A DNA stretch of 64,000 bases. It comes from Sipunculus nudus (lineage: Eukaryota > Annelida > Sipuncula > Golfingiida > Sipunculidae). Both the position numbers and the translations under genes were made by a program. The stretch covers positions 78,160,643-78,224,642 of the forward strand of contig CM049307.1 in the NCBI GenBank assembly GCA_026874595.1, read 5' to 3'. Shown here one piece after another: positions 1 through 10,400 of this stretch (position 1 is its first letter; every line of letters begins with the position of its first letter). A model generated the notes under the pieces. The model had not been told where the DNA came from. It saw nothing but the letters and a program-made list of their open reading frames with translations, and made no database searches.

Positions 1-1640
1 GACGGGACGCAATGGAATTTGAGAAATGGGGCTTACTCTCATAGAAGTATTCCTGGGGGTTATTATGACAGTCTGACAATGAACAGTTGGAGGGGAACCC
101 CTATTGTTTAGGGGGGTGTTCCGTGGCCGGGTGGGCTTGGGAACAGGAGGTCACAGAGCAAACGTGGCGGTACCGACATGAAGGTCCGTACTTACTGTTG
201 CCCCGATTAAAGGCTAAGCAAATTTCAAGACCGGTGGTGGGATCAGTGGGTCCTTTCGGCCTATTAGTTGTAGGGGTGGGGTAGCCGCTTTGAGGTTTAG
301 AGGGTCTGTGTTGTTTACTGAAGTTGAGGGCGGTTGACCTTTGATGCAGATGTGTTTTTGGCTGGAGCCACACCCGATTTAAGGTGGGGATTTCACGGCC
401 CCATTGGCACCTTAATTTTGCCTGTTCCCTCCTATAGCTGTCGTCAAACAAGAGGACATCTACCCATATGTATTGCTGGGCTAGGTCAGTGACGTGTACT
501 AGGTACGCTAGGTAGTCCGAAATTTGGCTACTTGGGAGGTCCCTTGTGGTAAGCAGTTTATCAAGGATTTTTAGCGAGGCCGCAAACCATTGTTCTTTGG
601 TAACATTTTCTAGCTTAGGCTTTTTTGTTTTTGCATCGGGTCTGAATTTCAGAGATCCCCCCGGAACGCTAATGAGTGTTTCGTCTTCCCCCGCATTGTT
701 TCCGAGCACAGGGGAGACGAAGTCGATAATTTTTAGATAAGCTACATCTGCCAAGGGGCGTAGGAAAAGATTTGTCGGGGCCATCGGGTTATGGGGGATG
801 GTGGGTGGTAGGGGGTTCGCTGCTGACTGGTTGGGGTGTATGCATGCATCATTACAATTGACATAATCAGTAAGAGGCCTACCATATTGCTGATCATGTG
901 CCGCATCCTGCTGTAAGTCCATTGAGTTAAAATTCCCGAGCAACGAGTCTACAGATTGAAGCGCACTACAGTCCATGTTCGGTCTTGTCCCTGGGTGGCC
1001 GTTTTCACCTGCTTTCTTATGTTGGACCTCCATGCCGCTCATTTTCCCGGAATTCCTTGTCTTCTTCTGTGTGTCCCGGAGCACCTCCAGTCCCCTTTTT
1101 ACAGCCAGGAACTGTGCCAGTGTGGTTAACTCCGGTTTCAGTTCTGCTAGGACCTCCGGTGTTATCAGGTCAAGCATCTGAATGTGTTCGAAGCCGTGAT
1201 CACCTAACTTGCGGAGCGTTTCTTTTGACACGTAGTTTTCTTCAGCCCACTTTTCAATTTGTTTTTTCGAGCCAGTTTCTGTTTTGCTCCCTTTTTTTAA
1301 TTCTTGCTGGCCCTTGGTTGGTGCGAACTTCACCTCTGAGTCACCCTCATCGACATGGTGTTCAGATGCTCGCTTTGACATTATCATATAATTCAGTTGA
1401 CTGTGAGCCTTATAAGCTAGATATCTTGATGTCCAAGATGCCCCTTATTTTTGTTTTTTGGTGTACCTGCATTGCAGGATGCCGTTGACGCGTTTTATAT
1501 CAGGTATAATTAAGGTGATTGTTTTTCTGAAGCTGCTGTTTCGCTAGGCCGCGTGCTGCCGACTGACTGCACGAGGCGGGCCCTAGCGCCCGGTTCAAAT
1601 TTGGCGGGCTTATGCATATTTATTAAGTAAGCAAGGGGGA
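1..1640 (-). mobile_element. Partial tyrosine-recombinase-type (DIRS/Ngaro-like) retroelement, 5' end
   Basis: A minus-strand gag-like ORF occupies 101-1387 and the element runs off the left edge. Bases 1-100, read on the minus strand, stay open (ending ...NSIASR), which resembles the linker between the gag-like ORF and the RT ORF in YR retroelements. RT, RNase H and recombinase would lie left of base 1. The upstream boundary is uncertain: 1388-1640 is non-coding and may be the leader or terminal repeat. The assignment rests on the C-terminal Cys/His cluster of the ORF; no recombinase is visible. Confidence 0.5.
101..1387 (-). CDS. Gag-like ORF with SAM-like helical domain and C-terminal CCCH-type zinc motif
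   Basis: An uninterrupted 428-codon intronless ORF. The N-terminus is charged and disordered (residues 1-45). A helical segment at about 48-105 (WAEENYVSKETLRKL..., ...LITPEVLAEL...) looks like the SAM-like module found in ORF1 of DIRS/Ngaro elements. The middle is Pro/Asn-rich and low in complexity. The C-terminus carries a Cys/His cluster (ICLAFNRG...CRYRHVCS...HPATEHP), the zinc-finger signature typical of nucleocapsid-like proteins upstream of tyrosine-recombinase retroelements. The start is the first Met, with a second Met two codons on. The intact frame suggests recent activity. A domesticated gag gene is possible, but the open frame downstream toward base 1 favours an element. Confidence 0.6.
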   Translation of the reverse strand: MIMSKRASEHHVDEGDSEVKFAPTKGQQELKKGSKTETGSKKQIEKWAEENYVSKETLRKLGDHGFEHIQMLDLITPEVLAELKPELTTLAQFLAVKRGLEVLRDTQKKTRNSGKMSGMEVQHKKAGENGHPGTRPNMDCSALQSVDSLLGNFNSMDLQQDAAHDQQYGRPLTDYVNCNDACIHPNQSAANPLPPTIPHNPMAPTNLFLRPLADVAYLKIIDFVSPVLGNNAGEDETLISVPGGSLKFRPDAKTKKPKLENVTKEQWFAASLKILDKLLTTRDLPSSQISDYLAYLVHVTDLAQQYIWVDVLLFDDSYRREQAKLRCQWGREIPTLNRVWLQPKTHLHQRSTALNFSKQHRPSKPQSGYPTPTTNRPKGPTDPTTGLEICLAFNRGNSKYGPSCRYRHVCSVTSCSQAHPATEHPPKQ

Positions 1641-1684
1641 GTGTCGCGGCCTATCACCGTTTGGCGTAAAAACACATTCACGGA
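1388..1684. other. Non-coding spacer between the gag-like ORF and the unknown coding block
   Basis: No convincing coding region. The stretch 1540-1625 is GC-rich and is followed by an AT-rich TATA-like run (TATGCATATTTATTAAG, about 1611-1627) some 60 bases upstream of the ATG at 1685. It could serve divergent transcription of both flanking ORFs; this is inference. Confidence 0.3.
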
Positions 1685-2287
1685 ATGAATGTTTACGTTA
1701 GCTTTTTCTGGACGGGGGAATCATTCCAAATCAGTTATGTCTTATCCTCAGACACAGCCAGCGGTTATTTCGAGGATCAAAACTATGGGATTATCGTGAA
1801 TGACAAGTTCAGGCATTTAGCGCCTCAGTTCACGGGCGCCACCTACACGCAGCCTACAGGCACACCTCCACTTCCAAACTACATTCAGTTCACGCAACAG
1901 GGTCAAGAATACTTTGAAGTCAGATTGGGAGATAACACCACATGGAAACGCTTTCCTATTAAGACTGGACAAACTGTGTGGACAGACAACAGCTTCAGGG
2001 GTATGATGACATACTTCTGTAACCAATACAACTCTGAAAACGCGGGTGCTCAAACGCTTTTCAGTGCATTTTTTTCACAATATTTTAACACCGTGGACGG
2101 GCATGGCTTCAAAGGGTTTAGGGTCGTGTTGACAGATAACAGAGATCCGCGCAACTTGCAACAGGCCCTGCACATGAGATTCACAAAAAAAAGTCTTTTC
2201 ACTATTTGGGCTAGGGAATCCAAAATGGACGAATTCACAGAACATGATCACTTAACCTTATTTAACGCCCCTTCAAACTGCCCCTGA
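1685..2287 (+). CDS. Unrecognised 200-residue protein, first part of a broken intronless coding block
   Basis: An open frame of 200 codons rich in aromatic, Asn, Gln and Thr residues, with protein-like composition (for example GQEYFEVRLGDNTTWKRFPI and TDNSFRGMMTYFCNQYNSEN). No signal peptide, membrane span or catalytic motif is seen. Beta-strand-like alternation and the lack of introns resemble a structural or capsid-like protein, but I do not recognise the family. Sense after the stop continues in another frame up to about 2480, so this is probably the N-terminal part of a longer protein split by frameshifts. Confidence 0.45.
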   Translation: MNVYVSFFWTGESFQISYVLSSDTASGYFEDQNYGIIVNDKFRHLAPQFTGATYTQPTGTPPLPNYIQFTQQGQEYFEVRLGDNTTWKRFPIKTGQTVWTDNSFRGMMTYFCNQYNSENAGAQTLFSAFFSQYFNTVDGHGFKGFRVVLTDNRDPRNLQQALHMRFTKKSLFTIWARESKMDEFTEHDHLTLFNAPSNCP

Positions 2288-2493
2288 GTGGCCTGTTACC
2301 GATCAAAACCGGGTTAACAAGAGAGGAGAGCAACCAAATGGTCCTTCTATGTACTGTCAACCTCCTTTGAACGACCCCTTGACCGATGATGATACATTAG
2401 GATGGGCTAGGAACTATCATTTGGTGTATTTCGTTCAAACCCAAAACCTTTTTAAGTTTTTTCTTTGGATTTGGAGATAATTCTCAGGAAAGT

Positions 2494-2889
2494 TTGGACC
2501 GTAGGGACAATTTTCCGGTTGAAGGTACTAAGATCAACTTGACGGGGGGTATGCTACCTAGGACTTTGCAGGGAGCTATCGACCCTGACACGTACAAGTT
2601 GCGCATAATGTTTGTGATGGGTCCATCGTCCGTGCAAGATTTCCCAGCCCGTACAGATGATCAGAAAGCATTCTTTGAAAACCTTCAAACTGCAACCTCG
2701 AACGCAAGTAGTCAGCTTCCGAAAGATGCCGACAATGATTACACCGTAGACGCACACATATACCTGAACGACCAAGGTGTGGGCGAAGGTATAAGGTGTG
2801 CTGTTAACTGGAAGTCAAACTGGGATTTCTCCGACAGTTCCCATCTGGATAGGTTCGAAAACATGGAATTTCAAGTGAACGGTCACTAG
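2494..2889 (+). pseudogene. Second open piece of the unknown coding block
   Basis: 131 codons (Met-Asp-Arg-Arg-Asp start) with convincing protein composition, including an Asp-rich segment around TVDAHIYLNDQGVGEG. The frame opens upstream of the Met, so the Met is probably internal. It follows the 1685-2287 piece on the same strand without a recognisable intron. It ends at a TAG at 2887-2889, beyond which plausible coding sequence continues in two other phases. I read this as part of one decayed gene. Family unknown; no joined reading is given. Confidence 0.4.
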
Positions 2890-3449
2890 AGAAAAACTCG
2901 CAATTCCCGCCACGGAAAACGAATTGTTCTGGAAGAATGTAGGGAACGATTGGTATGTTTAAAAGAAACCAATCCAGTTGTACGATTTAAAACAGTGTAC
3001 AACGGCTGGGAAGATGACAAGTGGGTTGCGTGTTCTGTGCCTTTTAATTCAATCCCGGCAGACATAGGATTGGGATGGTTGTTGTAGAATTATATCAGTC
3101 GCGCCTTAACAGAAGAAATGAGAAATTTACCTGTACAGAATGCACACGTCTGTGATGTCAAGCAGCAGAGAAAAGCGTGCGCTCGCAGTCTATTACACCA
3201 AAACAGAACATTTTTTCGGTAGCTCCCGTTTTATTCGCAGTCCTGAAGCAGATCATAATATCAACATACATGACCACTGTTTTGAACCACCTCCACTTAT
3301 ATAACACCTCATGTGAAACACCTAGAACTGCTCCACACTACGCATCATGGCACAAAATGGAAGTTAATCACGAGTTCTTGAAGTTGTTTGGAGTTGTTTG
3401 GGGTAACATGTTTTACTCCATGCAACCAGGGACAAAGAAACATTTTTAA
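2890..3449 (+). pseudogene. Frame-broken tail of the unknown coding block
   Basis: Short protein-like stretches occur in all three plus frames: one ending WYV near 2960, one from KETNPVV to GLGWLL ending at the TAG at 3085-3087, then a Lys/Arg- and His-rich stretch to about 3310. The frame changes several times without splice signals, as expected of an old intronless insertion or retro-copy. Nothing identifies the ancestor. A captured virus-like structural gene is one option; a transposon cargo gene is another. Confidence 0.35.
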
Positions 3450-4015
3450 ATACCCAGCGGCGTTGTAAATCAGATCGCTGTTATCAAATGACAGGGTAGT
3501 CTCTCACATGTCATTGTTTACACGGAGTTGATCAGCTCTTGTGATCCCGCTGTCCCATGACGCTTACTCTGTTAAGCCAAAAGGGCATTTCTGCATAATG
3601 TATCTGATTAAATCAGATCTAGTCGTCCTGTCACAATAGGTTTTTCCTTCATTCAGTGACCTTGCTATGCCCTCCAAATCTTTTATCTATTCGCAGATAA
3701 AGACATCATATCAAATGCCCTATACAATGCATACACGTGTTAACCTAATATTGAAAACCTAACTATACCTGCAGTAAAGGATTGTTTTCGGTGTAGCCAG
3801 TTTCTTTTCTTTTAAGGTCTGAACCAAGAACTAGAGTTCCTCTTCAAAATGACGGCTACACTTTCTTATATCCATTAAGATGTTAGGTCTTCAAAGAAAA
3901 ACAACATTTTTATTATTTTTAGAAAAATGTATGTAAAGACAACATTATTTTTTTTAGAAAAATGAATGTATATGAAGCGCCTGAGATTAAACTGAAGAAA
4001 TAAAGCGAATCAGGA
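3450..4015. other. AT-rich non-coding stretch
   Basis: No open frame, repeat or RNA signal that I can support. It separates the broken coding block from the GT-rich satellite. Confidence 0.5.
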
Positions 4016-4245
4016 ATGTGTGTGTGTGATAGTGGGTGGGTGCTTGTGTGTGTGAGAGAGAGAGAGTGTGCGTGATTGTGAGTGTGTGTGTGTGAGGGGA
4101 GGGGAAGGGGGATGAGTAAGGGTGTGCGTGATATTGATGGGTGTGTGATGAGGGCGGGTTTTGGTGCGTGATTGTGAGGGTGTGTGCGTGTCAGTGTGTG
4201 TGAGAGAGATGGTGTGTGTGAGGGTGAGGGTTTGTGTGTTCTCCA
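4016..4245. repeat. GT-rich variable satellite (GTGTGTGA-type units)
   Basis: About 230 bases of imperfect GTGTGTG, GAGAGAG and GTGATTGTGAG units. Apparent antisense ORFs through it (His/Thr/Ser-rich) are low-complexity artefacts. Confidence 0.9.
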
Positions 4246-4327
4246 AATGCCATAGCGGCTGAAACATAACAAAGATGTAATATAAAGGTCCTTTAAATTG
4301 TATTCACCTCCATATACATGTATACAC

Positions 4328-4329
<2 letters not shown>

Positions 4330-4378
<49 letters not shown>

Positions 4379-4490
4379 ATGTTATCATATATAATATGTA
4401 ATAAATTGTATATTTTACATATTACAATTTTTAAATAATATATTATTATAATAATTATAATAATATTATATAATATAGAGATTAATATAC
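4330..4490. repeat. (TA)n microsatellite with AT-palindromic flank
   Basis: A pure TA run of about 45 bases is followed by about 115 bases of almost pure A/T containing TAATATATTATTATAATAAT-type palindromes. Confidence 0.95.
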
Positions 4491-5430
4491 TTTTCTTAAT
4501 TATTTTTAAAAGTATTTCGAAAATAACATCTAAATAAGATTCCCTCTAAAACTATTGAAACAGATATTTGCATAGTGATTTCATCTGTACACTCTATTTC
4601 CAAACAAACCTTGTTCCTGTGTTTTATTGTGCTTTTGGTTTGGCAGTGCAAAAGCTTGTATACCATGGATGCTTGCTTGTTCAACTTGATCAGCCACGAG
4701 GCTTTTCAATGTGATAATGACCACTGTCATGTGCATCCCCCTTTTCCCTGCAACCTGGAAATCATAAAATGTTATGCGTGTTAATAAATCGCACATTATC
4801 TTTGTAGCCAACAAACCTTTCTTGGAAAAAAATGAGCTCATCTGAATGGCATGTTATTTGTGTAAACCCTATAACTTTCCGAATAACATATGTTGTTGTC
4901 TGAAATGCTGCATATTATCTATACAACAATTCCTGGATTCAGATGTTGATATGGATCAACCTCAAAATTAATTGTCCATTGATTTTTGTAGAGCAATTGT
5001 GTTAATTTAATCAAAATCCGTGAATAACTTTTGTATAATGTTGCTAAATGACACACAAAGAAAGGCAAACACAAAAAAAATAATAAAAAATAACCCCTGC
5101 CGCTTGACGGAGGTAAATATTAAGCAGATGATATTGTAAAAGATCAACTTTATTATTACAATCAACCATTCATAGCATAATAATAACCAGCATACCCCTA
5201 AGTGACCCCAGTGCCAACTGTTGTTCTACAATCCCCTTAGGTCGAGAGGTTTACAACGCTTTTCGTTTCAAGCAAAACTTAGAGGTTCATGGTCACATAC
5301 TTTGCTCTCTGGGGTTGCACCAATGAAGGGAATGGTTAGGTTAACATCAAACCTCACTTTACGAATGTGGACATTTTGTTTCAGTGCATATTGACGCAGA
5401 GCTTCATTATTGTATCCGCCAAAACAAGGT
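4491..5430. other. AT-rich intergenic DNA
   Basis: No supported gene. Short frames at 4575-4841 lack motifs. Around 5430-5460 the head of the next repeat element begins (GGGGATACTATGTTTT followed by CCGCCGCCG). Confidence 0.4.
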
Positions 5431-5432
5431 TT

Positions 5433-6490
5433 GGGGATACTATGTTTTTTATCGGGTTCAACCGCCGCCGCGTTCGTTTCCCGAGAACTACTCTGAGACT
5501 ACTGGATTGATTTTTCCGAAACTTACACCCATTATCTGGTCACAGGTAAACTGGTGCCTAACCAATTTGCGTTGACCTCTGACCTTTCCTCTCTCCAGTG
5601 CGTCCATCTGTGCGTCTGTTTTGACATATTAACCCACATATCTTCGGACTCGTTTGACCAATCAAGAAAAAAAATTGTACAAATGTAGCCCTTCGATAGC
5701 TTTATAACATACACTAAAAATGGTGGCCCCACCTGCATCCATGTTTGAAAAGTGTCCATCTGTTCGTCTGCCTTTGGTTAAAATCACTCATATCTCCGCA
5801 GTGGTTTGACTAATTCACCTGAAATTCGGCATGCATATACATCCTGGAGAGCTTTCTTGATTTTATGACAGGTGGCGCCACCTAAATTCACGTTCACGCT
5901 GTAGACATCCATGCTTATATCTCCAGACTGGTTTGACGTATCTTCCTGAAAATTTGCATGTGTTAAGATCTCACATAGCTCTTTATCATACAAGACACTG
6001 GTGGCGCCACCTGCAATTATTTTTGCAACCATTTTTGCTCAGCGTCCATCTTTTCGTTTGACTTGGGCAAAAATCACTCATATCTCGGCAGTGGTTTGAC
6101 TTATTCACCTGAAATTTGGCATGTGTATACATCCTGGATAGCTTTCTTGATTTTATGACAGGTGGCGCCACCTACATTCACGTTAATGCTGCAGATATCC
6201 ATGCTAATATCTCCGGACTGGTTTGACGTATCTTCCTGAAGTTTTGCATCTGTTTGGATCTCACATAGCTCTTCATCATACAGGAATCATGTGGCGCCAC
6301 CAGCAACCATTTTTGCACAGCGTCCGTCTGTTTTTCTGCTGTGGGATAAAATCACTCAAATCTCGGCAGTGGTTTGACTTTTCCACCTGAAATTTTGCAT
6401 GTGTATACATCTTGGAAAGTTGCTCGTTCAAATTACAGGTGGCGCCACCTACAATCATGTTCACTTTACAGACATCCATGCTAATATGTA
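5433..6490 (+). mobile_element. Tandem-unit repeat element with GGTGGCGCCACC palindromes, copy 1
   Basis: The head GGGGATACTATGTTTT plus a CCG run is shared with 9307. Downstream, half-units alternate with palindrome cores at 5722, 5871, 6000, 6161, 6290 and 6438. Alternate cores are about 278-290 bases apart, so the repeating unit is a dimer of about 290 bases. Each half-unit carries phrases such as TCTCGGCAGTGGTTTGACT or TCTCCGGACTGGTTTGACG. Open frames across the array are period artefacts. No transposase is seen, so it is non-autonomous or a satellite. Confidence 0.7.
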
Positions 6491-6494
6491 ACAC

Positions 6495-7640
6495 ATCTAA
6501 CTTTTTTCCCCTTGCCTCTCAATCCATGCCTCCCTTCATCCGTCCTACTCTGATTTTGGCGGATACACGTAGTCGCTTGTCGACTACCCGTATTCTAGTT
6601 TTACCATAAACTACTTGTTATGCTTGAACAGGTGGTTCATTTAACATGCTGTTAACAATTGTTTTGTGTGTCAATGAGTCTGTGTAGTTTTGATGCTGTC
6701 AACCGGGGAGTCCTGGCCTCAAACAAAGTTAATGACCGGCTTTAATCTGTTTTTTGCACTTCCAGTCTTTTAGTATCTTCCTGTGTGAGTTTAAGGTTAC
6801 CCCAATTAAATGATGATATTTCCACCGCATTGGGATGGTGCACAATTGTGGAAGTAAAGTATTTTCCCAGTTCATGACTTTATTATGTGTTGAGCCCTCA
6901 AGATGTAGGTCATATGGTGCCAGCAGAATACACAGATCTATAACTATTACATTTACATTAATAAATCATTATACAAAGTTAATGATGCCACTTAAATGTT
7001 ATTTTTTTTTTTGCATTTACTAGTGCAGGACAATTTTTATGTTAAGGAAATAAAGTTAACTACTACAGACGACCTACATTGAAATGTACAATCTTAACTC
7101 CGGGATTGTTGTAAATTTCAGTGCCCTGGAATTAAAGTACACCTGTACTAAACGCTAACATGCACCCAGATAACCCCGGGGTTTTGGTCCCAGTTCCCGC
7201 ATCATGTTCAACGCATTTCTTATCTCAAATCTTACAACAGTAATACACTGTTGATTTTAGAACAGCTTTGAAAATGTGTGTTTTTTTTGTTCATTTTTTT
7301 GTTTGGTTGAAAAATTATGACAAGATATAAACAGCGGGTGGTACACTTACCATTCAGTGAAAGTGATAATATGTTTTAATATATATATTGGGGGGGGGGG
7401 GTTCCTTTTATCTAAGGATATATTACATTAACTATTCGTTTTTCATAGCGGAGATGACTTACAATAGTATATATGCAAATACGTCTTTTGTGTTTGTTTT
7501 TTTTTTCTCAATATGACAAATGATAATGCCAATACTTATTCTTTCACGAGAAACCCTGACAATACCAACCTCTATGAAGCTCAATTACATCCGTGATACC
7601 GTTCATCAGATATCTTAAGGACACACATACACACACGTAG
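6495..7640. other. Intergenic DNA without supported genes
   Basis: AT-rich with homopolymer runs (T runs near 7002 and 7273, G10 near 7391). No coding or RNA feature supported. Confidence 0.4.
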
Positions 7641-7648
7641 AATCGAAT

Positions 7649-7782
7649 AACAAGTGACCCACGGGTCATGACGCTCAGCTGTCAGGGAAGAGATTCGCAA
7701 AAGGAAATTTTATCATCGGAATGGTAGTATATACCCATTCAACTGAAGCATCAAACAGATTAACCAACAGGCCAAGATTGTG

Positions 7783-7846
<64 letters not shown>

Positions 7847-9276
7847 ATTTATATTTATATAATAGAGAAAAAATGCGTAAACTTTAACAAAAAATACAGG
7901 TGGCTCCACCAGTCTGTAAAAACTAATAAAAACAGTTAATGGTCAATATTTATGCAAAGAATCATGGTGATCTCTGCATTAGTTGTTCAGATACTTCAGC
8001 TTTTGTATCAAATTTTCCATTATTCTGACGGATACTTCGGAGTCCTATAACTTGAAGGATATGGGTAACAGAGACCTAATTTCAGGTTTCCACAGACACT
8101 GTTCATGGGCCTCCTTGCATGACAAGTATGAAGATTTTAGGTCGAGTTGTTACAATCTGTGCCACGTTAACAAATGACAGCATCCTTAAAGGACTCAAAA
8201 ATAGAGAAAAAATTCGAAAAATTGAATAAAATATAGGTGGCACCACCAGACTGCAGAAACTGATGAAACACTCCATAATTAATATCCATGCATAGAATCA
8301 TGATGATCTCTGCATTAGTTGTTCAGAAACTTCAGCTTTTGGATCAAATTGTCCATTATTCTGAGGGATACTTCAGAGTCCTATAGCTTGAAGGATATGG
8401 GAAACAGAGACCTAATTTCAGTTTTCCACAAACACTTTTCATGGGCCTCCTTGCATGACAAGAATGAAGATTCAAGGTCCAATTGTTACGATTTGTACCC
8501 TGTTGACAGATAATCACATCTTTAAAGGTCTCAAAAACATAGAAAAAAATTCGTAAAAATCTGAAAAAAATAGAACGGCGCATCCAGTCTGCAGAAACTG
8601 ATGGAACAACTTATGATCAATATGTATGCCAAAAATCATGACCATCAGTGTTGTAGTTATTAAGATGTTGCAGTTTGCAAACTTTTCATTATGCTGGGGG
8701 GTAATTGGGAGCCCCACAGCTCAAAGGATATGGGTAACAGAGACCTTATTTCAGGTTTTCATGGAGACTTTTCATAGGTCCCTCAGTGTGTCAAGAATGA
8801 AGATTCTAGGTCCAGTCTTTACGATTTGTGTCCTGTTAACAGATGTTCACATTTTTAAAGGTCTCAAAAATAGAGAAAAAAATTCGTAAAAAATCGAAAA
8901 ATACAGGTGGCGCCACCAGTCTGCAGGAACTAATGGAACATCTCATGATCAATATGTATGCAAAAAATCATGACCATCAGTGATGTAGTTCATGATATAT
9001 TGAAGTTTTTGTATGAAATTTTGAAACTATTGAAAACTATTCTGGGGGGGGGGGGGGGGTACTCTGGGGCCCTATAGCTCAAAGAATATGGGTAACAGAG
9101 ACCTAATTTCTGGTTTCCAAGGAGATTTTTTATGGACCTCTCAGAATGTCAAGTTACAAGATTCTAGGTCCAGCGGTTACGATTTGTGCCTGGTTAACGG
9201 ACAGACAGACAGACAGACGGACGACGGACAAAGAGTGATCGCTTTAGCTCAGATGACTTACAGTCAGCTGAGCTAA
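7649..9276 (+). mobile_element. Head-tail repeat element A: four units of about 335 bp and a hairpin tail
   Basis: The head at 7649-7680 (GACCCACGGGTC palindrome then CGCTCAGCTG) is nearly the same as at 50087-50118. A (TA)n run at 7786-7840 follows. Four direct units then occur with cores at 7899, 8236, about 8573 and 8906 (period about 335), each with a GGTGGCGCCACC-type palindrome and the phrase GGATATGGGTAACAGAGACC. The last unit runs into a GACA/GACG-rich tail (9200-9230) and a 31-nt hairpin at 9245-9275: arms TAGCTCAG/CTGAGCTA and TGACT/AGTCA, one A-G mismatch, loop TAC. Head and tail share GCTCAGCTG in inverted orientation. No protein is encoded. Confidence 0.7.
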
Positions 9277-9304
9277 AAAACATAGCCCTCGTTTTGCCTA
9301 GGGT

Positions 9305-10400
9305 CAAAGTCGGGGGATACTATGTTTTCATGCCGGTCCCGCCGCCGCCGCCGCCGCATATAAATCTTGGCGCGATAACTCAAAAATATTTCACGGATCT
9401 TTACCAAACTTGGTATATGTATAGATATGGGTGAGAGGACGACGCGTATTTAAAATGAGGTCATGGCCATAACTAGGTGTCCTTGACCTTGAATAGTTCC
9501 AATTTTGGGGAAAATCACACAAATTCTTAAATATCTCAAGAAATCTTGCATGGATTGATCCAAAAATTGAGTTGATCGAAGATTATGGATAGGGTTGTCA
9601 TGTTCCAGAAACTGGTTGCGCCACCTATTATTCTTTACTTGTTTTCGTGTCTTTAAATACCCCTAAAATTGCCACTTGACAGTACTGTGAGCATTATAAG
9701 TAAACATCTAATGGACAGATTTCTTTTATATTATGCATATACATAGATATTGGTTATAGGATGATGTTTATTTAAATTAGGGTCATGACCTTTCCTATGA
9801 GAGTGGCCTTGACCTTGAATATTCCCATATTTGGTGAAATTCACACAAAATCTTTAATATCTCAGTAAGGCATACGTTGAATGATGCAATAATCAAATTA
9901 ACCGAGGATCTTGGATAGCTTTGTCTTTTGCAGAAGACATGTGGCGCCACCTTGTGTTGTTTTCTTGTTAAAATGATGTTAACGCAATAACTTTGTACGA
10001 ATTTGAGGTACAGTCCCCAAACCCACAGGTTTGATGCATCATATCAACGGCTAGGTCAAGATCGAACAAATTTGACCTTGATGCATTTTTTCAAGGTCAC
10101 AGCAGCGATTATGCTTAAATGATATTAGGGCAACAACTCAAAAGAATTTGTGATACAGTCACCAAGCTTACAGTTTAGATGCATCTTATCAAGGGCTAGG
10201 CCGAGTTCAAATATGGATGACCTTAATGCATTTTTCAAGATCACAGAGGCGACAACGCTGAAATGATGCTAACTTTAATATTTCACTTAGGGATACATGG
10301 AATGATCCAAAATCAAATTGACCGAAGATCTTGGATAGCTTTGTCTTATGCTAAAGACAGGTGGCGCCACCTTGTGTCGTTTTCTTGTTAAAATGATGTT
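9305..10400 (+). mobile_element. Tandem-unit repeat element with GGTGGCGCCACC palindromes, copy 2
   Basis: The head GGGGATACTATGTTTT with (CCG)n at 9311-9357 matches the element at 5433. Two to three diverged units follow, with phrases such as CTTGACCTTGAAT and CTTGGATAGCTTTGTCTT and palindrome cores at 9614, 9940 and 10360. The segment 9885-9975 is near-identical to 10305-10400. No coding capacity seen. Confidence 0.65.

Noticed and set aside
3919-4272. Antisense frames rich in His, Thr and Ser
   Set aside because: Translations of a GT-rich satellite; low complexity and frame-independent.
5784-6494. Antisense peptides sharing AKFQV-KSNHCRD
   Set aside because: Period artefacts of the 290-bp tandem units carrying GGTGGCGCCACC.
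7983-8889. Repeated similar short peptides (MFR-FSF...DTSESY..LKDMGNRDL)
   Set aside because: They repeat every 335 bases because the DNA unit does; third-codon positions are as conserved as the others and stops are common.
9245-9275. Hairpin as an intrinsic terminator or as a canonical Helitron 3' end
   Set aside because: A T-run terminator is irrelevant in nuclear DNA, and the usual short spacer between hairpin and CTRR is missing, so a plain Helitron call is not supported.
5433-10400. CRISPR-like array
   Set aside because: Regularly spaced palindromes suggested it at first, but the units are 130-420 bp, the spacers are homologous to each other and the genome is eukaryotic.
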